Positions 11,501 to 26,500 of a stretch of 64,000 nt of DNA are shown piece after piece (position 1 is the stretch's first letter; every line of letters begins with the position of its first letter). Origin of the DNA: Chiridota heheva. Taxonomy: Eukaryota > Echinodermata > Holothuroidea > Apodida > Chiridotidae. Position numbers and translations under genes: made by a program. A model generated the notes under the pieces. It was not told the DNA's origin and made no database searches. It saw nothing but the letters and a program-made list of their open reading frames with translations. The stretch lies in assembly GCA_020152595.1 (NCBI GenBank), contig JAIGNY010002242.1, positions 1 to 64,000 on the forward strand, given 5' to 3'.

Positions 11501-14500
11501 AGCAAAACATACAAAAAATACAAAGCAGACTTACCCATCTGAGGGGTCTACCAGCTGTACCTCTCTGTGGAGTAGGGGTTTTTCTTTGGCCACATATGTA
11601 CCTTCATAGCCCTTCATTTGGCCAATGTATGTGAAATTCTAAAAATCAAATAAAAAGAGTTGATGAAAAAATACAAAATACCATCTGGATGCCAGGATTA
11701 ATATTTTAAAGTCATTTCACTTACAATACTTTTGCTGTTTTACTGTCTGTATTTATCACAGTAAGACCTGATGAATTATTTGGAAAGTTACTTAAAGGAT
11801 CAATCTGCTGAAATACTGCTCTCAAAGTCTAGTCTCTAGCATATAGCAAAACACTGCACATGCACATGCTGTTGGTGATAATATAAATGATCAAATCAAC
11901 CATGATAATTTAAATGCTTAATTCATTTTTCAATGACAGCTGCATTAAAATTAGACGTTTTTTTAATTCTTAAGATTTAGTAAAAAAGACGCCATCACTT
12001 CAAATTTTCGATCTAGAGCTCCTTTAAATATTAACAGTTATGCTGTCAAACTCATTCTAATATTTGAAGGGGTATCCGGCCGAAATGTGAGTCCTTATTA
12101 TTCTGGGTCCTTACATGAAATAAATGCTTCTCATAAACAGAAGAGTACTGAAAGTTACAATTACAGGAATTTTCAACGACAATGAGTATCAAAAATTAGA
12201 CATGATGTGTTATTTCACAAATCCTACGACTAAGCAAAAAAACATGTTCTCACTTTTTGATAAAAGAGCTCCTTTATTGTTACTGGCCCAAATGTTTTGA
12301 AAGCTAGACATTACTGATGAGGTAGCTCACTCTGTTGTTAAATTATAGGGTTAATTTTGCTATTGGTGAAGGAAGTGGGTTATTTGGTGGTGGGGATATT
12401 CCATTCACATCTTGTGAGATGTCATATTTTAATTCAGAGGTGCCGCCCCGCTTTCACCCCCACCCCCTTCCCTGTGCTACCCCTAATAAAGGCAAGGATA
12501 TTCAACTTGACATTGTAATAATTGAACAGTTTCCTCATATTGTCTTAATTTGTGTCATCTATACCCTCATTAAAGTATGTTTTCTAAAGAATTTTAGCTG
12601 TACCGGTACGGGCAGTATTGAACTTGAAGAAAATATCGGTATATAGTTCTACTCTAAAATCTAAAGAAAAGGACTGCATTTTCAACACACAAAAAACGGT
12701 CAAACAATATATGTTTCGAAAATATATATTCAGGAATGGTACATCTATTAAAACAATACATCAGATTGCAATTTGATGGCAAAACATGATCGCAAAACTT
12801 GGGTAGTTCATAAAACTACTTTCAAACTCTCAATGTTGGCTTACCAGTCAAAACGCCCCTTTGCCAAAATGTACCTGTACCAAAACATCCCCACTGTGAG
12901 TCAAAACGTCCCTGGGTCAAAACGTCCCTGGGTCAAAACGTCCCCGAGTCAAATGTCCTCGAGTCTAAAGGTCCCCGGGTCAAAACGTTTCCGGGTCAAA
13001 ACGTTCCCGGGTCAAAACGTCCCCGGGTCAAAATGTCCCCAGGTCAAAACATCCGCGGGTCAAAATATTCTTGAGTCAAAACATCCCCGGGTCAAACCGT
13101 CCTCGACTCAAGACATTCCCGGGTCAAAACATCCCAAAACGTCCCGTTTAGGTATTGAATTTATGATATTTTTTTTATTGGATTGAAGAATTCTTGTAAA
13201 CATTCTTGCCTATAAAGGAAGAAAGTGTTCAATCACTCATGTAAATGCAGAGATAACTGTTTGTATTAGGATAAAGGTTAACTTAAGTGTCATAGGGACC
13301 CACGCGATTTGTGGATTTTTTGTTAATTCTTAATTTTGTCGTCGGTTTTTAAATGGAATGCAGGTTGTTAATTGTATATAGGAAAATTTACTCTGGAATC
13401 AATAGGTACAAACTACCCTTACAGAAATCCCATATATGGGCCAGATATACAAAAAAAATTATATGGCCCAGATATGAATTCCATATATGGGCCATATATG
13501 GGATTGATGTGAATTCCAGATATATGCCATATAAAGAAGTAGCCAGGTAGATAATAACGTTTTACATGGCATGAACGTCCCCGGGTCAAAACGTCCCCGG
13601 GTCTAAATGTTCCTGGGTCAAAATGTCTCCGGGTCAAAACATCCCTGGGTCAAAACGTTCTTGAGTCAAAACATCCCCAGGTCAAAACATCCCCGAGTCA
13701 AAATATCCCCAGGTCAAAACATCCCAAAACGTCCTGTTTAGGTATCAAATCTATGATATCTTTTTTTATTGGATTGAAGAATTCTTGTAAACATTCTTGC
13801 ATATAAAGAAGGAAGTGTTCAATCACTCATGTAAATGCAGAGATAACTGTTTGTATAAGAATAAAGGTTACCTTAAGTGTCATAGGGACCCACACGATTT
13901 GTGGATTTTTTGTTTATTCCTAATTTTGTGGTCGGTTTTTAAATGGAATGCAGGTTGTTAATTGTATATAGGAAAATTTACTCTGGAATTAATCAGTACA
14001 AATTACCCTTACAGAAATCCCATATATGGGCCAGATATACAAAAAAGATTATATGGCCCAGATATGAATTCCATATGGGATTGATGTGATTGATATGAGA
14101 TGATGTGAATTCCAGATATGTGCCGTATAAAGAAGTAGACAGATAGATAATAAAGTTTTATATGTCATGATATAAATATAACATTTTATATGGCCAGATA
14201 TAGATATGAAACTTTATATGACATATACAATTTTATATGGCCAGATACATATAAAAAGTTATATTTTATATATAAACTTTTTATATGGGCGATATAAATC
14301 TGTATATAATTTGATTTACAGATGGGTTTATAAAGCTATATAAAAGAAGACTTTTCCTTTAATCCATATAAATCTTTATATGGTTGTAAACAATTATAAA
14401 ATCCGTATAAATCTTTATAAAATACACATGTAAAATTACTATATAATTCTTTAAATGGTAGTACAAAATTGGATATATGTATTGCTGATACTTTAAGTGG

Positions 14501-17500
14501 ACTGGCTTTACATGGGACATGAAGGTTTCATTTGATAAAGTTCAGGTGCATTTGGTTGATATATCATTTAAGTAAAGCCTTAAGAAAGTTATTAATCTTT
14601 CTAAAAGAAATCTACATAATATGGAGCAGTGACCAAAACTGAAACTACCAACATAGGGGTTCTAGAGTCCGAGGGGAAACCCTTAAAATAAGGTAATTTA
14701 AATTACCCTATAAAATAAGGTAATTTTATGTATTACATTATCGCATGAGCCTACACATTGCATGAACCTACACTAAACGAATGGGTTTTTTCATTTTCCG
14801 CTATAGATTATCCAAAATTTCACTGGATATCCTTAAAATTTTGGAGATGGATAGTAATCATAACTTTTCACCACTGCCTTTTAAAATGTATTATTGCCTT
14901 TTTGAGAAAATCAACAAAACAGACTGCTCGTAATCGCCAAATGGTCGCTTCTTGTTTAAACAATTAAGCCATTATCCTTATCAAGATATTTAGTGCATAT
15001 CTAACACTAACCATGTAAACATACTTGAATTACTGTAGTTACAGAAGCCAGTTAACCAGTGCATGTCCGATTAAACATCAATTTATGATCGGTCAGAGAA
15101 AGGTGTCTGAGGATGAGACTACGATTTGCAATGAAGTAGTGCATGTACTGATTTTGGGCGAATACCGTAATAATAAAGCATTTCTTTTATCCTAAAAATA
15201 GGGTTGCACCTGGACTGTAGAGTTATCATACAATGAGGCAAATTTCAATCTTTACACTGCAACCAGAAATAATTCACTCTCTTTTAAGAGCCAAAAATTG
15301 ACATCTTATACTATTGTCAAGCAAAGAAAATCATTTTATTCCTGTCCTCTCGTGAGTATTTAAGAAGTCATCCACCCCGCCACTGAAAAAAATAAGGACA
15401 TTTCAAAATTTGACATTAAGCCTCCTTATAAATCACTCACCATCTAAAACAACACATGCATCTACTCAACATGACCTGTGTACCACGTATGACATATATT
15501 GTCTTTAAGAAATCATTGATATAGCATTATTCATACATCTTTCCCACATTTGCTCAATTCCCTTCCAGCTAAGACTTTTTCACATTGTTTCCCTGAGACC
15601 AAAATTCAAAATTTTAAAAGCAAGTTCAGACAAATTTCAAAGACTTGCCAATTGAGCTAAAAAAATAAATATATATTTTCTTTTATAGCTGATATATCTT
15701 AGTAGATATAGAAAATTGATATACATATAAAGATGTATACAACTATATAAAGCCAGATATAGAATATACAGAGGGCATATTTTATGTGTATATACAGATT
15801 TATATGTCATAAAGCATAAATATACCTAAATATATTCATAAAGCATGATATACCTATTTGAAGTTAATATACTGTATATACATATAAATATACCATCTGT
15901 ATATACTTATATCTGGCTTTTTACAGAATGTATAGTTTTATTCCTAAATAAAATATTCCTTCTGTATATACTATATCTGACTTTATAAACTTGATATATA
16001 AACAAATATCCTTATATACAGAATTACAAAGTCTTAGCTATCATTCAATATAAAATTGTTACAGTAGAATTTGCAGTCTTGAGATTGAATATCCCATTCT
16101 TTAAAAAGAATTTGATCTAGTTTGCAATTTTCCAATGTATTTGTAATTTCGTAATAATTTCTTATAATAAACTTAGTTTAATGTTTTGCAGAAGTCATTG
16201 GTTCTCTCTTTCTTATATATGTGTGGTCTTTAAAAGGACCTTTGCATTCATATATATGTGGTCTTTAAAAGGACCTTTACATTCTTATGCTATAGTCATT
16301 CTTTCTTTTTCTTATATCTGTGTGGTCCTTAAAAAGACTTTTAGGTTCTTATGCTCTTGTGGGCAGTCTGTTCCTTTCTATCAATGTTCAGGGAGACAAG
16401 CTGGGCACATTTCCAAAACAGCTGGCAGGCGGATTTCTTCCCGTCAATGTAATCATCCCAAAAGGCATTCAGCCATCCCTGCACCAAACGGTAACAATTT
16501 TACTAGGAGGTAGGATGTCAGCTTGCCTTGGAGAGCATGGTGATTCAGTGCACAGTGCCAGCCCTCAACATCATTGTTGGTGCGGACGGATTGCTTGAAT
16601 ATGCTCCATGTCACCGACTTCCAAAGGCCCTCTTTAATCCATTGGCATTATATGTACCCAGCTAGCTGTTGCAGTTTTTGTGTTATCACTTTTGCTTCCA
16701 GTTGCTCAAACACCAGCTGAATGTGCTCATGGGGAAATACGGCAAGGCGAGGAACTGTCTGCATAAGTTATGTGTTCCATCGTTGTTGTGATAGGCTGGT
16801 GCTAATGCATTTTCTTGCATTTTCCTTAAAATATACTGCAACCACAGGAAAGCACAGCCTTTAATTGAAATGCTAGAAAACACCCGGGGAATAGTATTCC
16901 AAATGGCCCTCTCAAAATCAAGTACAATTTGAGTCGCTCTTTGACTGGTGGTAAGTCTCCTAACTGCCTTAAGAACTTTTCTGTAGTCCTTCTCCTGTCA
17001 TGCACACATCAACACAAAAATGAGGGTAATGTGCTTCACAACACCTCCACTGTGTACATCAACTGGGTAAACAGATCCTTAGACAACCTTTAAAGTCCTA
17101 TCAATGTACCAAGCTTTTGACTGTGAAAGCAGCTCTACCATTTTGTCAGTTGGAACATCAGATGCCGTTTTCCATCAACGTGAATGTCTTTCCATAGAAA
17201 ATCAGAAGGAATATGACTCTTATCAATCTCAAACTCTTGTGGTTCTGCCGGCCGCAACTTATGTTTGCTTTTCTGGTCAGATTGACAAGTTTCTGCAAGG
17301 CCTCCAAGGGTTCTGCTGCTTCCTGGACTCCTATCTCAAGCATTTCTCTGTTTACTATCTCTGCAGCTGATGTAAATATTACCTGGGCAGCTTTATCTTT
17401 CACTTCAGCGGTAAACCTAGTTGCCAAAGCTGTATCGACTTGTCTGGGGTGAATATGCCAGTGGGTACCACGTGTAAAACTTGAGCCTTTCTGGGTAACT

Positions 17501-20500
17501 GTAGCCGTGCACCACATGTTTTTGTTTTGCACGCTGCTGTATATGCCTTATCTATCAGCTGCATCCCATCATATGGTTGATGTGTATTTTCTTCAATGGA
17601 AGACCGGTATATGATTTCTGGTATCAAAGTCACTAAGGGTGTTGTCAATGGATTGGTAGGTCGCATTTTCGGCAAAACACATGTCCATTGCCTCTTGCAT
17701 TTCTGCTTCATTAGGTAGCCCTTCCTCAGGAAGCTGGGGATCATCCACATCCATTGCTTGTGGTAGTCGGCTGCTCTCAACTATGGGGTGATACCAAAAT
17801 GATACCAACCGAGTGTCCATTGAAACACAAAGAGAAAAACATTGAGTTTACTGCATGTGCAAACTGTGCATACTGCAAATGCCCATTGAGTAATGCAACA
17901 ATATTTTCAATACAACGAATGCTCGTTGAGATGCACACTATAATGGATAGCTATGGAAGCGTATAAGTACCTTAACAAGACAAAGGAATAACTCAGGTTA
18001 GGTTAGAGCTAACTAACCCTAACCCTAACAAATATATGTTACTGTAAAGCTACCGTACACCATAATAAGTGCCATATGAAAAAACATTTAGTACATCGGT
18101 GGGTATTGGCATTCATGTTTTCAATGGGCATTGAAAACAATGCATTTCAGTGTGTGAGTCAATTGGCATTTGTTTTAGTATTACCTCATCCATGGGCTGG
18201 GTGGCTTGGAGCTGGTATAGAAAACACATCCATTTCTGTATTCATAGCTTGAATCTTGAACTTGATCTTTGTCTGCGTCTTCACTTGATCTTCGTCTGCA
18301 AAATAGTTCTGATAAGGACTGTTTGGTATAGAACTACTTCTGTAGAATTATCTTGGCAGGTAGGTGAATTCGCTGATCTCAAGCTTAAAGTATCTGGATG
18401 TTGTCTCTTCGCTGATCTTGATCGGAATGTAAGGAGTTCCGAGACCCTTCTGGTTTAATACAGCGTAGTGCCCATACAACAAAGGCCTTGCCAAGCACAA
18501 AAGATTCCACTTAATTACTTACAATACAAAGAGGGAAATGGTCCATTGTTTACCAATTAAGACAGAAGAAGTGCTAACAAGGCTTATGTGATCAATGTAA
18601 CCGACGCCAGATCAATGCACCTTTATAAGTTTTGCAGCTCCGTTGTAGCTATATGCCCCTCAAACATAACCAGGGGTTTCGGAAGGAACGGAAGGGTAAG
18701 GGGAGTACAGTTAAGGGGCACTTTTCATTTTCAAAAAGGGGCACTTTTATCAGTTTTCGGAAAAGTGGGGGACACGTACATGATTTGAGCAAATGAATAC
18801 TAAATGTATGTTACATCTTCTATATGTATTATGTAAGATTTGTGAGTGAATTGAACTTTATTCTAGGGCAAGGGGAAGTGGACGTAGTTCTGATATCGCT
18901 ATATACGAGAAGTGTTGGTCCTTCCCCCATTCAGATGTCGCTACCAGGATTCAAGATTCTAGGTAGAATCAGGCAAAGCATTATGCCTTACTACCAGTAA
19001 ACACATAACATTTTCAAAAAGTTGTAGAAATGTTAGTCAAACATTATTATGTTGCAGTTGTAGATTATGCTCTTAAACTGTTAATAGGCTTCCAAATACT
19101 TCCTATTTTAAACTAGAACGGTAAATACTGTCATGGTTCGCATGCCCATGCAAATTGACACCCATATCATACGGCGCGTCCAATTATAAAAATAATAATA
19201 ATAATAAGACTTATAATGCGTACAAACCACATAAACTAGGTGCTCAAGGCGCCATAAAATAAATGCAAAAATACAAATTATAAAACAAAACAACAATTAT
19301 TGAACATTGACAAAAGCCTTAGACATTAAGTGTGTCTTTAAATTATTTTTAAAGGAACCAATAATAATGGAAGATCTGATGTAGAATGGCAATTCATTCC
19401 ATAACCGTGGGGCAGCGACAGCGAAAGACCTGTCCCCCATGAATGCTTAGATTTTGATTCAAACAGAAGTAATTTATCTGAAGAAATTAAATTACGGACA
19501 GGAATATACAGTTTTAACAAATTAGATTTGTAAAGCGGAGGACGACCTTGGAGAGATTTGTATACAATAAGCAATATCTTATAGATGATACGATGGCATC
19601 TCACACTAAGTCCCACATGGCATCCCATGTCCCACATGGCATCCCATCCCATGTCCCACATAGCATTCCACTATATCTCCCACATGGCATCCCATCCCAT
19701 GTCCCACATGACATCCCATGTCCCACGTGGCATTCCATCATATGTCCCACAGGGCATCCCATCCTATGACCCACATGGCCTTCCACCTTATGTCCCATGT
19801 GGATCACATCCCATGTCCCAAATGACATCCCACCTCATGTACCACATGACATCCCATGTGTTGTCCCACATGGCATTCCACCATATCTCCCACATGGCAT
19901 TATACCATACAGTGTCTCACATGGCATTTACCATATGTCCCACATGGCATTCCACTATATGTCCCACATGGCATCCCATGTTATGACCCACATAGATCCC
20001 ATCCTACATGTATGTCCCACATTAATCAACCATATGTACCACATGACATCCCTCCCTATGTCCAACATGGCATCCCTCCCTGTGTCCCGCATCAGTGGCT
20101 TCCCACCTGATGTCCCACATGGCATCCCACCATGTTCCACATGGTATCCCTCCCAATGTCCCAATGCCATCCTAGTTTATGTCCCACATGACATCACATT
20201 CCATGTCCCCATGGTCTCCTATCCTGTCCCACATAGCCTCCTACCCTCTATCACACATGGCATCCTGCCTAATGTAACACATGGCATCCTACCTTATGTC
20301 ACACATGGCATTCTACCTTATGTCACACATGGCATCCCAACCTATGTCACATGCTGTGTTACTTGTGACATCCCATGTCCCACATGGCATCCCACATGGC
20401 ATCCCACCCCATGTTCACATAACATCCCATAGGCTCCATAAGAAGTCTCATCCTAGCTATCACAGTCCCTGATTGAGCATACTATGTATGAAAGTGTCAG

Positions 20501-23500
20501 TTCATATAATAACTTATATGCAAATGAGTTATTGAATAAGAAAAAAAGGTGGAGTCAAATAATTATGCCCGATATAGCCCTTGGTGTATACAACATGGTA
20601 AATATTAAAGCATATGTCCTTTATGGCCCCCATCCATGTCCCACATGGCATCCCTCCCTATGTTTATATGCAATCACATCCTGTCACACTCCCTGACTCA
20701 GCATATTAAATAAAAAAGTCTGGTCAGGTCATAATACTGTAGCAACTTTATGCAAATGTGCACAATAATAAAGGCGGAGTTTAAAAAATCATGCCTGATA
20801 CAACTGTTGGTGCCCAAATATTTTGAAGAATTTTAAGGATTTTAAATCTCAAGCGCTACAAGAGAAACTTGAGGATCTCTGAAGAATATTGGAAAATTAT
20901 ATCATTTTACAGTTATCTTCTATCAAAATGTCAAATGTTTTGTAGACTTTTTAAGGAAACGAGTTTTCAATCCTGTCTTAAGTATCTCTGAAAAACTTTA
21001 ACATTTGATAAGGAAATTCTAATTTTCCATAAGGATATCTGAAGAATCTTTAACTTTTTCTGAGGAACTCTGAAGAAACTTTAACATTTTGTGCGAAATT
21101 CTGAAAAAACTTTAACATTTCTGAGGAAATCTCAGGACAAATCTGTGGATGGCCAGACGGACGTAATCGCCATTACATAGGATTGCACTATGCTTCGCAT
21201 GCGAAACAAAAAGTGATTATAAATATTCACGTTTTATAACATTATGATAATAATTTTATTTTAACGTTTTATCGAAACATTTTAATATTAATGAAACGTT
21301 GTACAATAATAACTGAATTGAACACATTTTTGTCCTGAACCACTAGGGAAAATAACATGCAATGGCAGACTTTAAGAATAAATATGAAAATAAGCAAGTA
21401 AAATGTTTTCATGTTTTTTAAATGTTGTAATAATATTAGCATATAAATATTTCTGTAATGTTTTAATAATGTTTTAGAACCATTAAAGAAAATGTTTTAT
21501 CAAAACATTTTACTAAAATTTTACTAGAGTGCAAGATCTCCATCTTGAATTTCAACGGACGAATGGACAAAACTTGTTGAGTGGTCTTAGGTTTATGATT
21601 GGACGCCACTTGTGGACTCTAGTCGGTAGCCCTGACGAACGGTTCTCAGCAACCACTTGTCGAAGGGGACTCCTCTGCGAATTTCCCCAGACGCCTCCTA
21701 CCCTGACCACTCGTATGCGGGGGCGCCGGGTGGATCAAAGGTGCTGCCCTTACCTATTCCTAACCTGCGTTAGGAAAAGAAGCCCGCTCTGTATGTAGAG
21801 GGGAAGGAGCGTTGACTGTCATCTGCCACATTCACTCTGCCGGGCGACAAAGTTGAGTCCTGCCGAGGGAAAGAAGCTGTGTCGGGCTTCGCCGCCGTCA
21901 CACGACGGCATGAGGCCCCTCACGCCTTGTCTGCCGTGCCTCGACATGATATTTTGGAAGTGAGCTGTGAAGATGTCCAGACCTTCTGTCGGCAACCGCC
22001 GAAGGTATGCCTGTGTGGCTTCTAAGAGGCCAAGGAGGGGTAAGAACGTTCTCGCGCCTCTCCTTGCCCACCTTTGTAGAAGCTTGGACGAGTTGATTGA
22101 CTATCATGTTGATCAAATCCGACAACCTGGCTAGCAAAGGTGCTGTCTTTGTTCTGATGTCAACCTGCAGATATTTGTGCAGGACCGAGTCTAGCCCCTC
22201 TGTCACCCATACAGTGAGAGCTTGAAACTTGTAGCCTCATCATATGGCCCGGTCCACAACCTTGAGGGACTCTTTCCTTCGCTGGACCGCAGGGTCATTA
22301 AATCTATGAACCCTTCTGGGGTGCTACTCCCAGGTTGGCATAGGAGTTCCCATACTCCGTCTGGGATAGGGGGCGTGCCTACTAGTTCCTTGTAGGCGGC
22401 TGGCTGGATGCGGGTAACCTGATCAACTTCCTTATTGTAGGCCGTCCAGTCCTTGGTGGGGATCCTGGCGCAATGCTGCACCCAGGTCACCAGGGAAGCA
22501 TCGATGGGGAACTGCTTCGCCACTGGCTTAGCGTCCCTTTGGGTGGTAGTAAGCAGTCTACGCTGGGATCTGGCGCATGCCTCGGCAGGAGGCTTGATTT
22601 CCAGCTTGATATCCTTCGTGAGAAAATCCAAGAGCTGCGGGACCTGCTCCCCCTGTAGTAGAGGGTCTACCGGTGGGAGCGGGACCTCGTCCAGTACTCT
22701 ACAAGGTACCGAGGTCCTGTCTAGTGCAGCCTGCTTCAACGAGGCTGCACTAGTGGCGACTTGGATTGGGGCAGTAGGAAAACAAAACAGACATGTAGTT
22801 GCTGAAATATGAACATTTCAAGATTTTTATATTAGCCCCGCCTACTCATTTATATGCATGACATCACCATCAAAAACAATACGGCACATCTATGGACCAT
22901 GGGCTTTCTGTGTACCACATGACATGAATCCAGTGTATCTTTCTTGAGATATCGTGTTTATGAGCTGGCCGTCACAAACACACACAAACACACACATACA
23001 CCACCATGACCACATAAGGTTCCTGATGCTATCACATCGGAACCAAAAACGGACAGTTACACATCCATTTGAATTCAAATCACACTCAAACTGTCAAACA
23101 TAAACTCTTCTCATACGATTCATATTCGTTTGAGTGTGTGTAATAATATGTTACAACTATACAAGAATGCAAAACTAGACAAATTACAACGCATTGCGTC
23201 CCTTTTGCTGTTGAAAAAGAGTCCCTTATTGCCTCTCCTGTCCGATGCGAGTCACTTTTATATCCCATTTTATTTCAAAGCAGTGGAAAATATGATTGTC
23301 CCAGTCCCAATTTTGTGTCCCTTTTACAACTAGGACTAAAATGTGTCTCCCGTCTGATTTGATTTGCCACTTTAAACCCGAACTTATTTCCAAGCACAAC
23401 TGTTTCCGTTCCCAATTATGCATTACCTATTTTGCATTCAGTTAAAACCTGTAATACTGTGTTTCAAGACTACAACAGATAGTACAGCACTGAAACTGCA

Positions 23501-26500
23501 TCCCTTTACTTTTGAAAATGAGTCGTGTTTTTCACCACCCGTCCGATTTGAAGCACCCAAGTTTTACACCCAAATTTATTTCCAAGCAGTGGAAAATACG
23601 TCCCAGTCCCAATTTTGTACAGCTGATAATAAAAGACCAAAACGCATCTCCTGTCCGATTTAATATGTCATTTCATATGGTATTCCCACTTGCAAATGCA
23701 AATGTAACTTGCAAATTACCCATGAAAGAAAAATTCCCACTGATGAAAAATAATGTTAGCTCCTTAATTTCTTGACATATCAATTTTACAACTCCTAATA
23801 AAAATAATCAAATTACTTTTTATTCCACAAATGGCACTGCCCATTCATTAGCTGAAAATATTCTACAAACTAGACAGTTTCAGTAACAGATAATTCTTAA
23901 CCACATTCTCTCTAGTATCCAGCAAAAATAAACATTTCCAGTCACTTAAAAATCATGTTAAATGAAAAACATCCTTGCATTTGAACTTGTAAAGGAAAGA
24001 GCCTACACCACAGCCTTAGTAAGCTCCAGTACGCTTCTGTAGTGTGAAACCCATTTATAAAGAAAACAAATGAAAGTTAAAAGCATACAAAGACAAGCAC
24101 CCTGTTTCACAGTGGGAGATTACCACAGAACATTACTTAAATGGGATACACTCGAACACCGTAGACTACTTTGCCCAAGCTACCATGTATTTCAAGATCA
24201 AGAATGCCATCGTCAACATTTCGGTTCGTACACTGTTTGTTTGTTTGATGATGGCTTAACGGTACCACAACAAGTAAGGTCAAATTGTGCCTGAGAGGTC
24301 AGATCATTCTAGAGGTAGGAAGTAAAGGAAACAGGGGGAGAATGAGAGAAATTTAGGGACAAAAGGTCAGAAAGCTGTGATTGTGAGGGGAGGTGCATTG
24401 TTGAAACAAAAACAAAGCAGAGAGGGGGTGGAAGAGGAGAATTAAATATGGTCGTAGAGGGAGGCATGATGAAAGAAGGAGATAATTTTATCCGGAGGAT
24501 TTTTCTGAAAGAACACAGCAATTGAATTGTAGGGAGCAAGGGAAGCTCTGGGAAGGTTGTACAGGGGGCAAGCAAGGAGAACGTGATGGATTGTGAGGGT
24601 GCAATGGCAATTCTTGCAGAGGGGTTGGGGGGAGCCAATAAGGAGGTGGGAGTGGGTGAGATGAGTGTGACCAATTCTAAGACGGGTAATATGAACGTTG
24701 TCAATACGAGATAGGTTGTTGATGGTGGCTTTGATCGGAATTGTGGGCTGGATGACATGGAGTTTGTTATCAATTTGGGACTTCCATGAGGTTTGCCAGC
24801 GGTCCCGAACAAGGGAAGCTATAAGCGGTTTGATGTCAGAGAGGGTTTTGGGAAAAGGGGCAGGGAGGAGGGTGAGGGCAAGCTTAGCGGCTGCACCAGC
24901 CCTGTCATTACCCGCGATGCCAACATGGCTGGGTATCCAGAAGAAAATAATACTTTTCCTGCAGAGGGTGGGAGAAAGGAGTTTGCGGAGGAGGAGGTGG
25001 CATGTGAGGTTATCCCATTTAAGATTGAGTAAAGAAGTAAGAACAGCCTTTGAGTCTGAGAAAATAACAAAGTGGCTGAGCGGGGAGTACTCAATAAAGT
25101 TGACGGCAAGGAGAATGGCCTTAGCCTCGGCTGAAAAGATGGATGAGTAGTCGGGAAGTCTGCTACTGAGGGTAATGTCTTGGATGACGGCAGCAGCAGC
25201 TGTCTTGTTGCCCTCCTTCCGACCCATCAGTATAGATGGAGGAGTAATTTGAGAGTTGGTCTTTGACTTGGTTGTGGAGATTGATGAAGAGGTTAGAATG
25301 GGTTTGAGCTTTGTGATGAGTGGAGAGGCCCAGGTGGACAGAAAGGAGGGGGGTAGCCCAAGGAGGAAAAGTGGGCCAGGAGAAGGTGCCGAGAGTGGTG
25401 GGGTTGATGGCGAGATAGAAGAGGTCTGATTTAAAGCGTAAGCTGAAGGGAGGGGATAGGGTTTTAGTCCTATCAAAGAGGGTGGAGAAATTGGGGTACC
25501 TAATGAGGTTGTAAACAGGGTTCTAGGTGTTGGTGAGGACCCTAAAAGCAAAGGATAGGCTAAGCTTTCTACATCTAAGTAGAAAGGGGGGTTCGTTGGC
25601 TTCAACATGAAGGCTGGTAATTGGGGAGGTCCTGTAAGCACCTAGACAAAACCTGAGGGCTTCATTTTGGATGGTGTTGATGTGGTTAAGGTATGAGTTG
25701 TGAGCGACACAGTAGACAATATTGCTGTAGTCAAGCTTGGCACGAATGGTGAGCCTGAAAATTTTGAGGAGAGCAAAGCGGTTCGCACTCAAAGTGGTGT
25801 TGGAGAGGAGTCTGAGGAGGTCGAGGGAGCTGTTGCATTTCAGTTTCAGCTTGGTGATGTGTTGCTTGTAGGTAAGCTTAGGGTTTAGAATTTGACCCAG
25901 AAACTTTGTGTATTCAACTTTTGGGATGCAATTACCATTGAACACAAAGTTCGGGTTGGGGTGGAGGTTGTTGAGTGACAAAAGTGCACGCAGACTGTCT
26001 TCTCTTTGGAGAATTTAAAACCTTTTTTGATGCTCCAGTACTATTATTAGAAACATGAATAGACGAATACGTAGTGTAGAGTATGACACCTTCATTGTAT
26101 GCTGAAACAGGTAAGAATTGTGCCTTTTTAAGATTGTAACTCAAAAACTACACTGATATACCTTTAGGTAAATGATAGCCATATCAATCATAGAAAGGTC
26201 TTAGTGAGCCAAAAATTCAGAAGCAAAACTGCACAAACATCGAAGGAGATGCATTTTATAGAACAAATTACTACAGGCATGTATGGGGACTCACGGACAA
26301 TTTGATAATATCAACTCACACTCACTCTGAGGGTTGAGCTAAAATAAATCCCTTCTCTAAAAATGAGTAAATGTTCAAAACGTGCAGATTCACTTATAGT
26401 GGAGACATCATGATAAGTGATATCTAACTTTTATTGTAAAAATAAACTTAAATACTCCCTTCCTAGTGAACGAGTTTTCTACCAAAAAGGTTTTTTCACC

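Larger units (their letters stand above)
19113..21214. mobile_element. Minisatellite-bearing non-autonomous element, copy A
   Basis: Starts CTAGAACGGTAAATACTGTC and GGTTCGCATGCCCATGCAAAT, and ends with CGTAATCGCCATTACATAGG and GCATGCGAAACAAAAAG. The same two ends bound copy B (35756-39094). GTTCGCATGC at the left and GCATGCGAA(C) at the right form a short inverted terminal match, and GTAAT-CGCC-ATTAC near the right end can form a hairpin. The body is a 24-bp minisatellite followed by about 750 bases of AT-rich tail with 'tatgcaaat' phrases. No transposase. This plan (short conserved ends, central minisatellite, 3' hairpin) resembles pearl and Helentron-derived elements, an inference only. It carries a nested LINE (19186-19592). 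Confidence 0.75.

Noticed and set aside
12600..13160. CRISPR-like array in the minisatellite region
   Set aside because: Units are contiguous 16-mers without unique spacers, and the DNA is animal nuclear.
12773..13186. 137-residue repetitive protein (PGSK/VKTS)
   Set aside because: Translation of a 16-bp minisatellite cycling through three frames; no start context or domain.
18013..18027. Interstitial telomere repeat
   Set aside because: Only about two and a half CCCTAA units; chance is enough.
24070..24294. 74-residue open frame near a LINE 3' end
   Set aside because: It runs into the LINE tail, has no domain and no splice-supported continuation.
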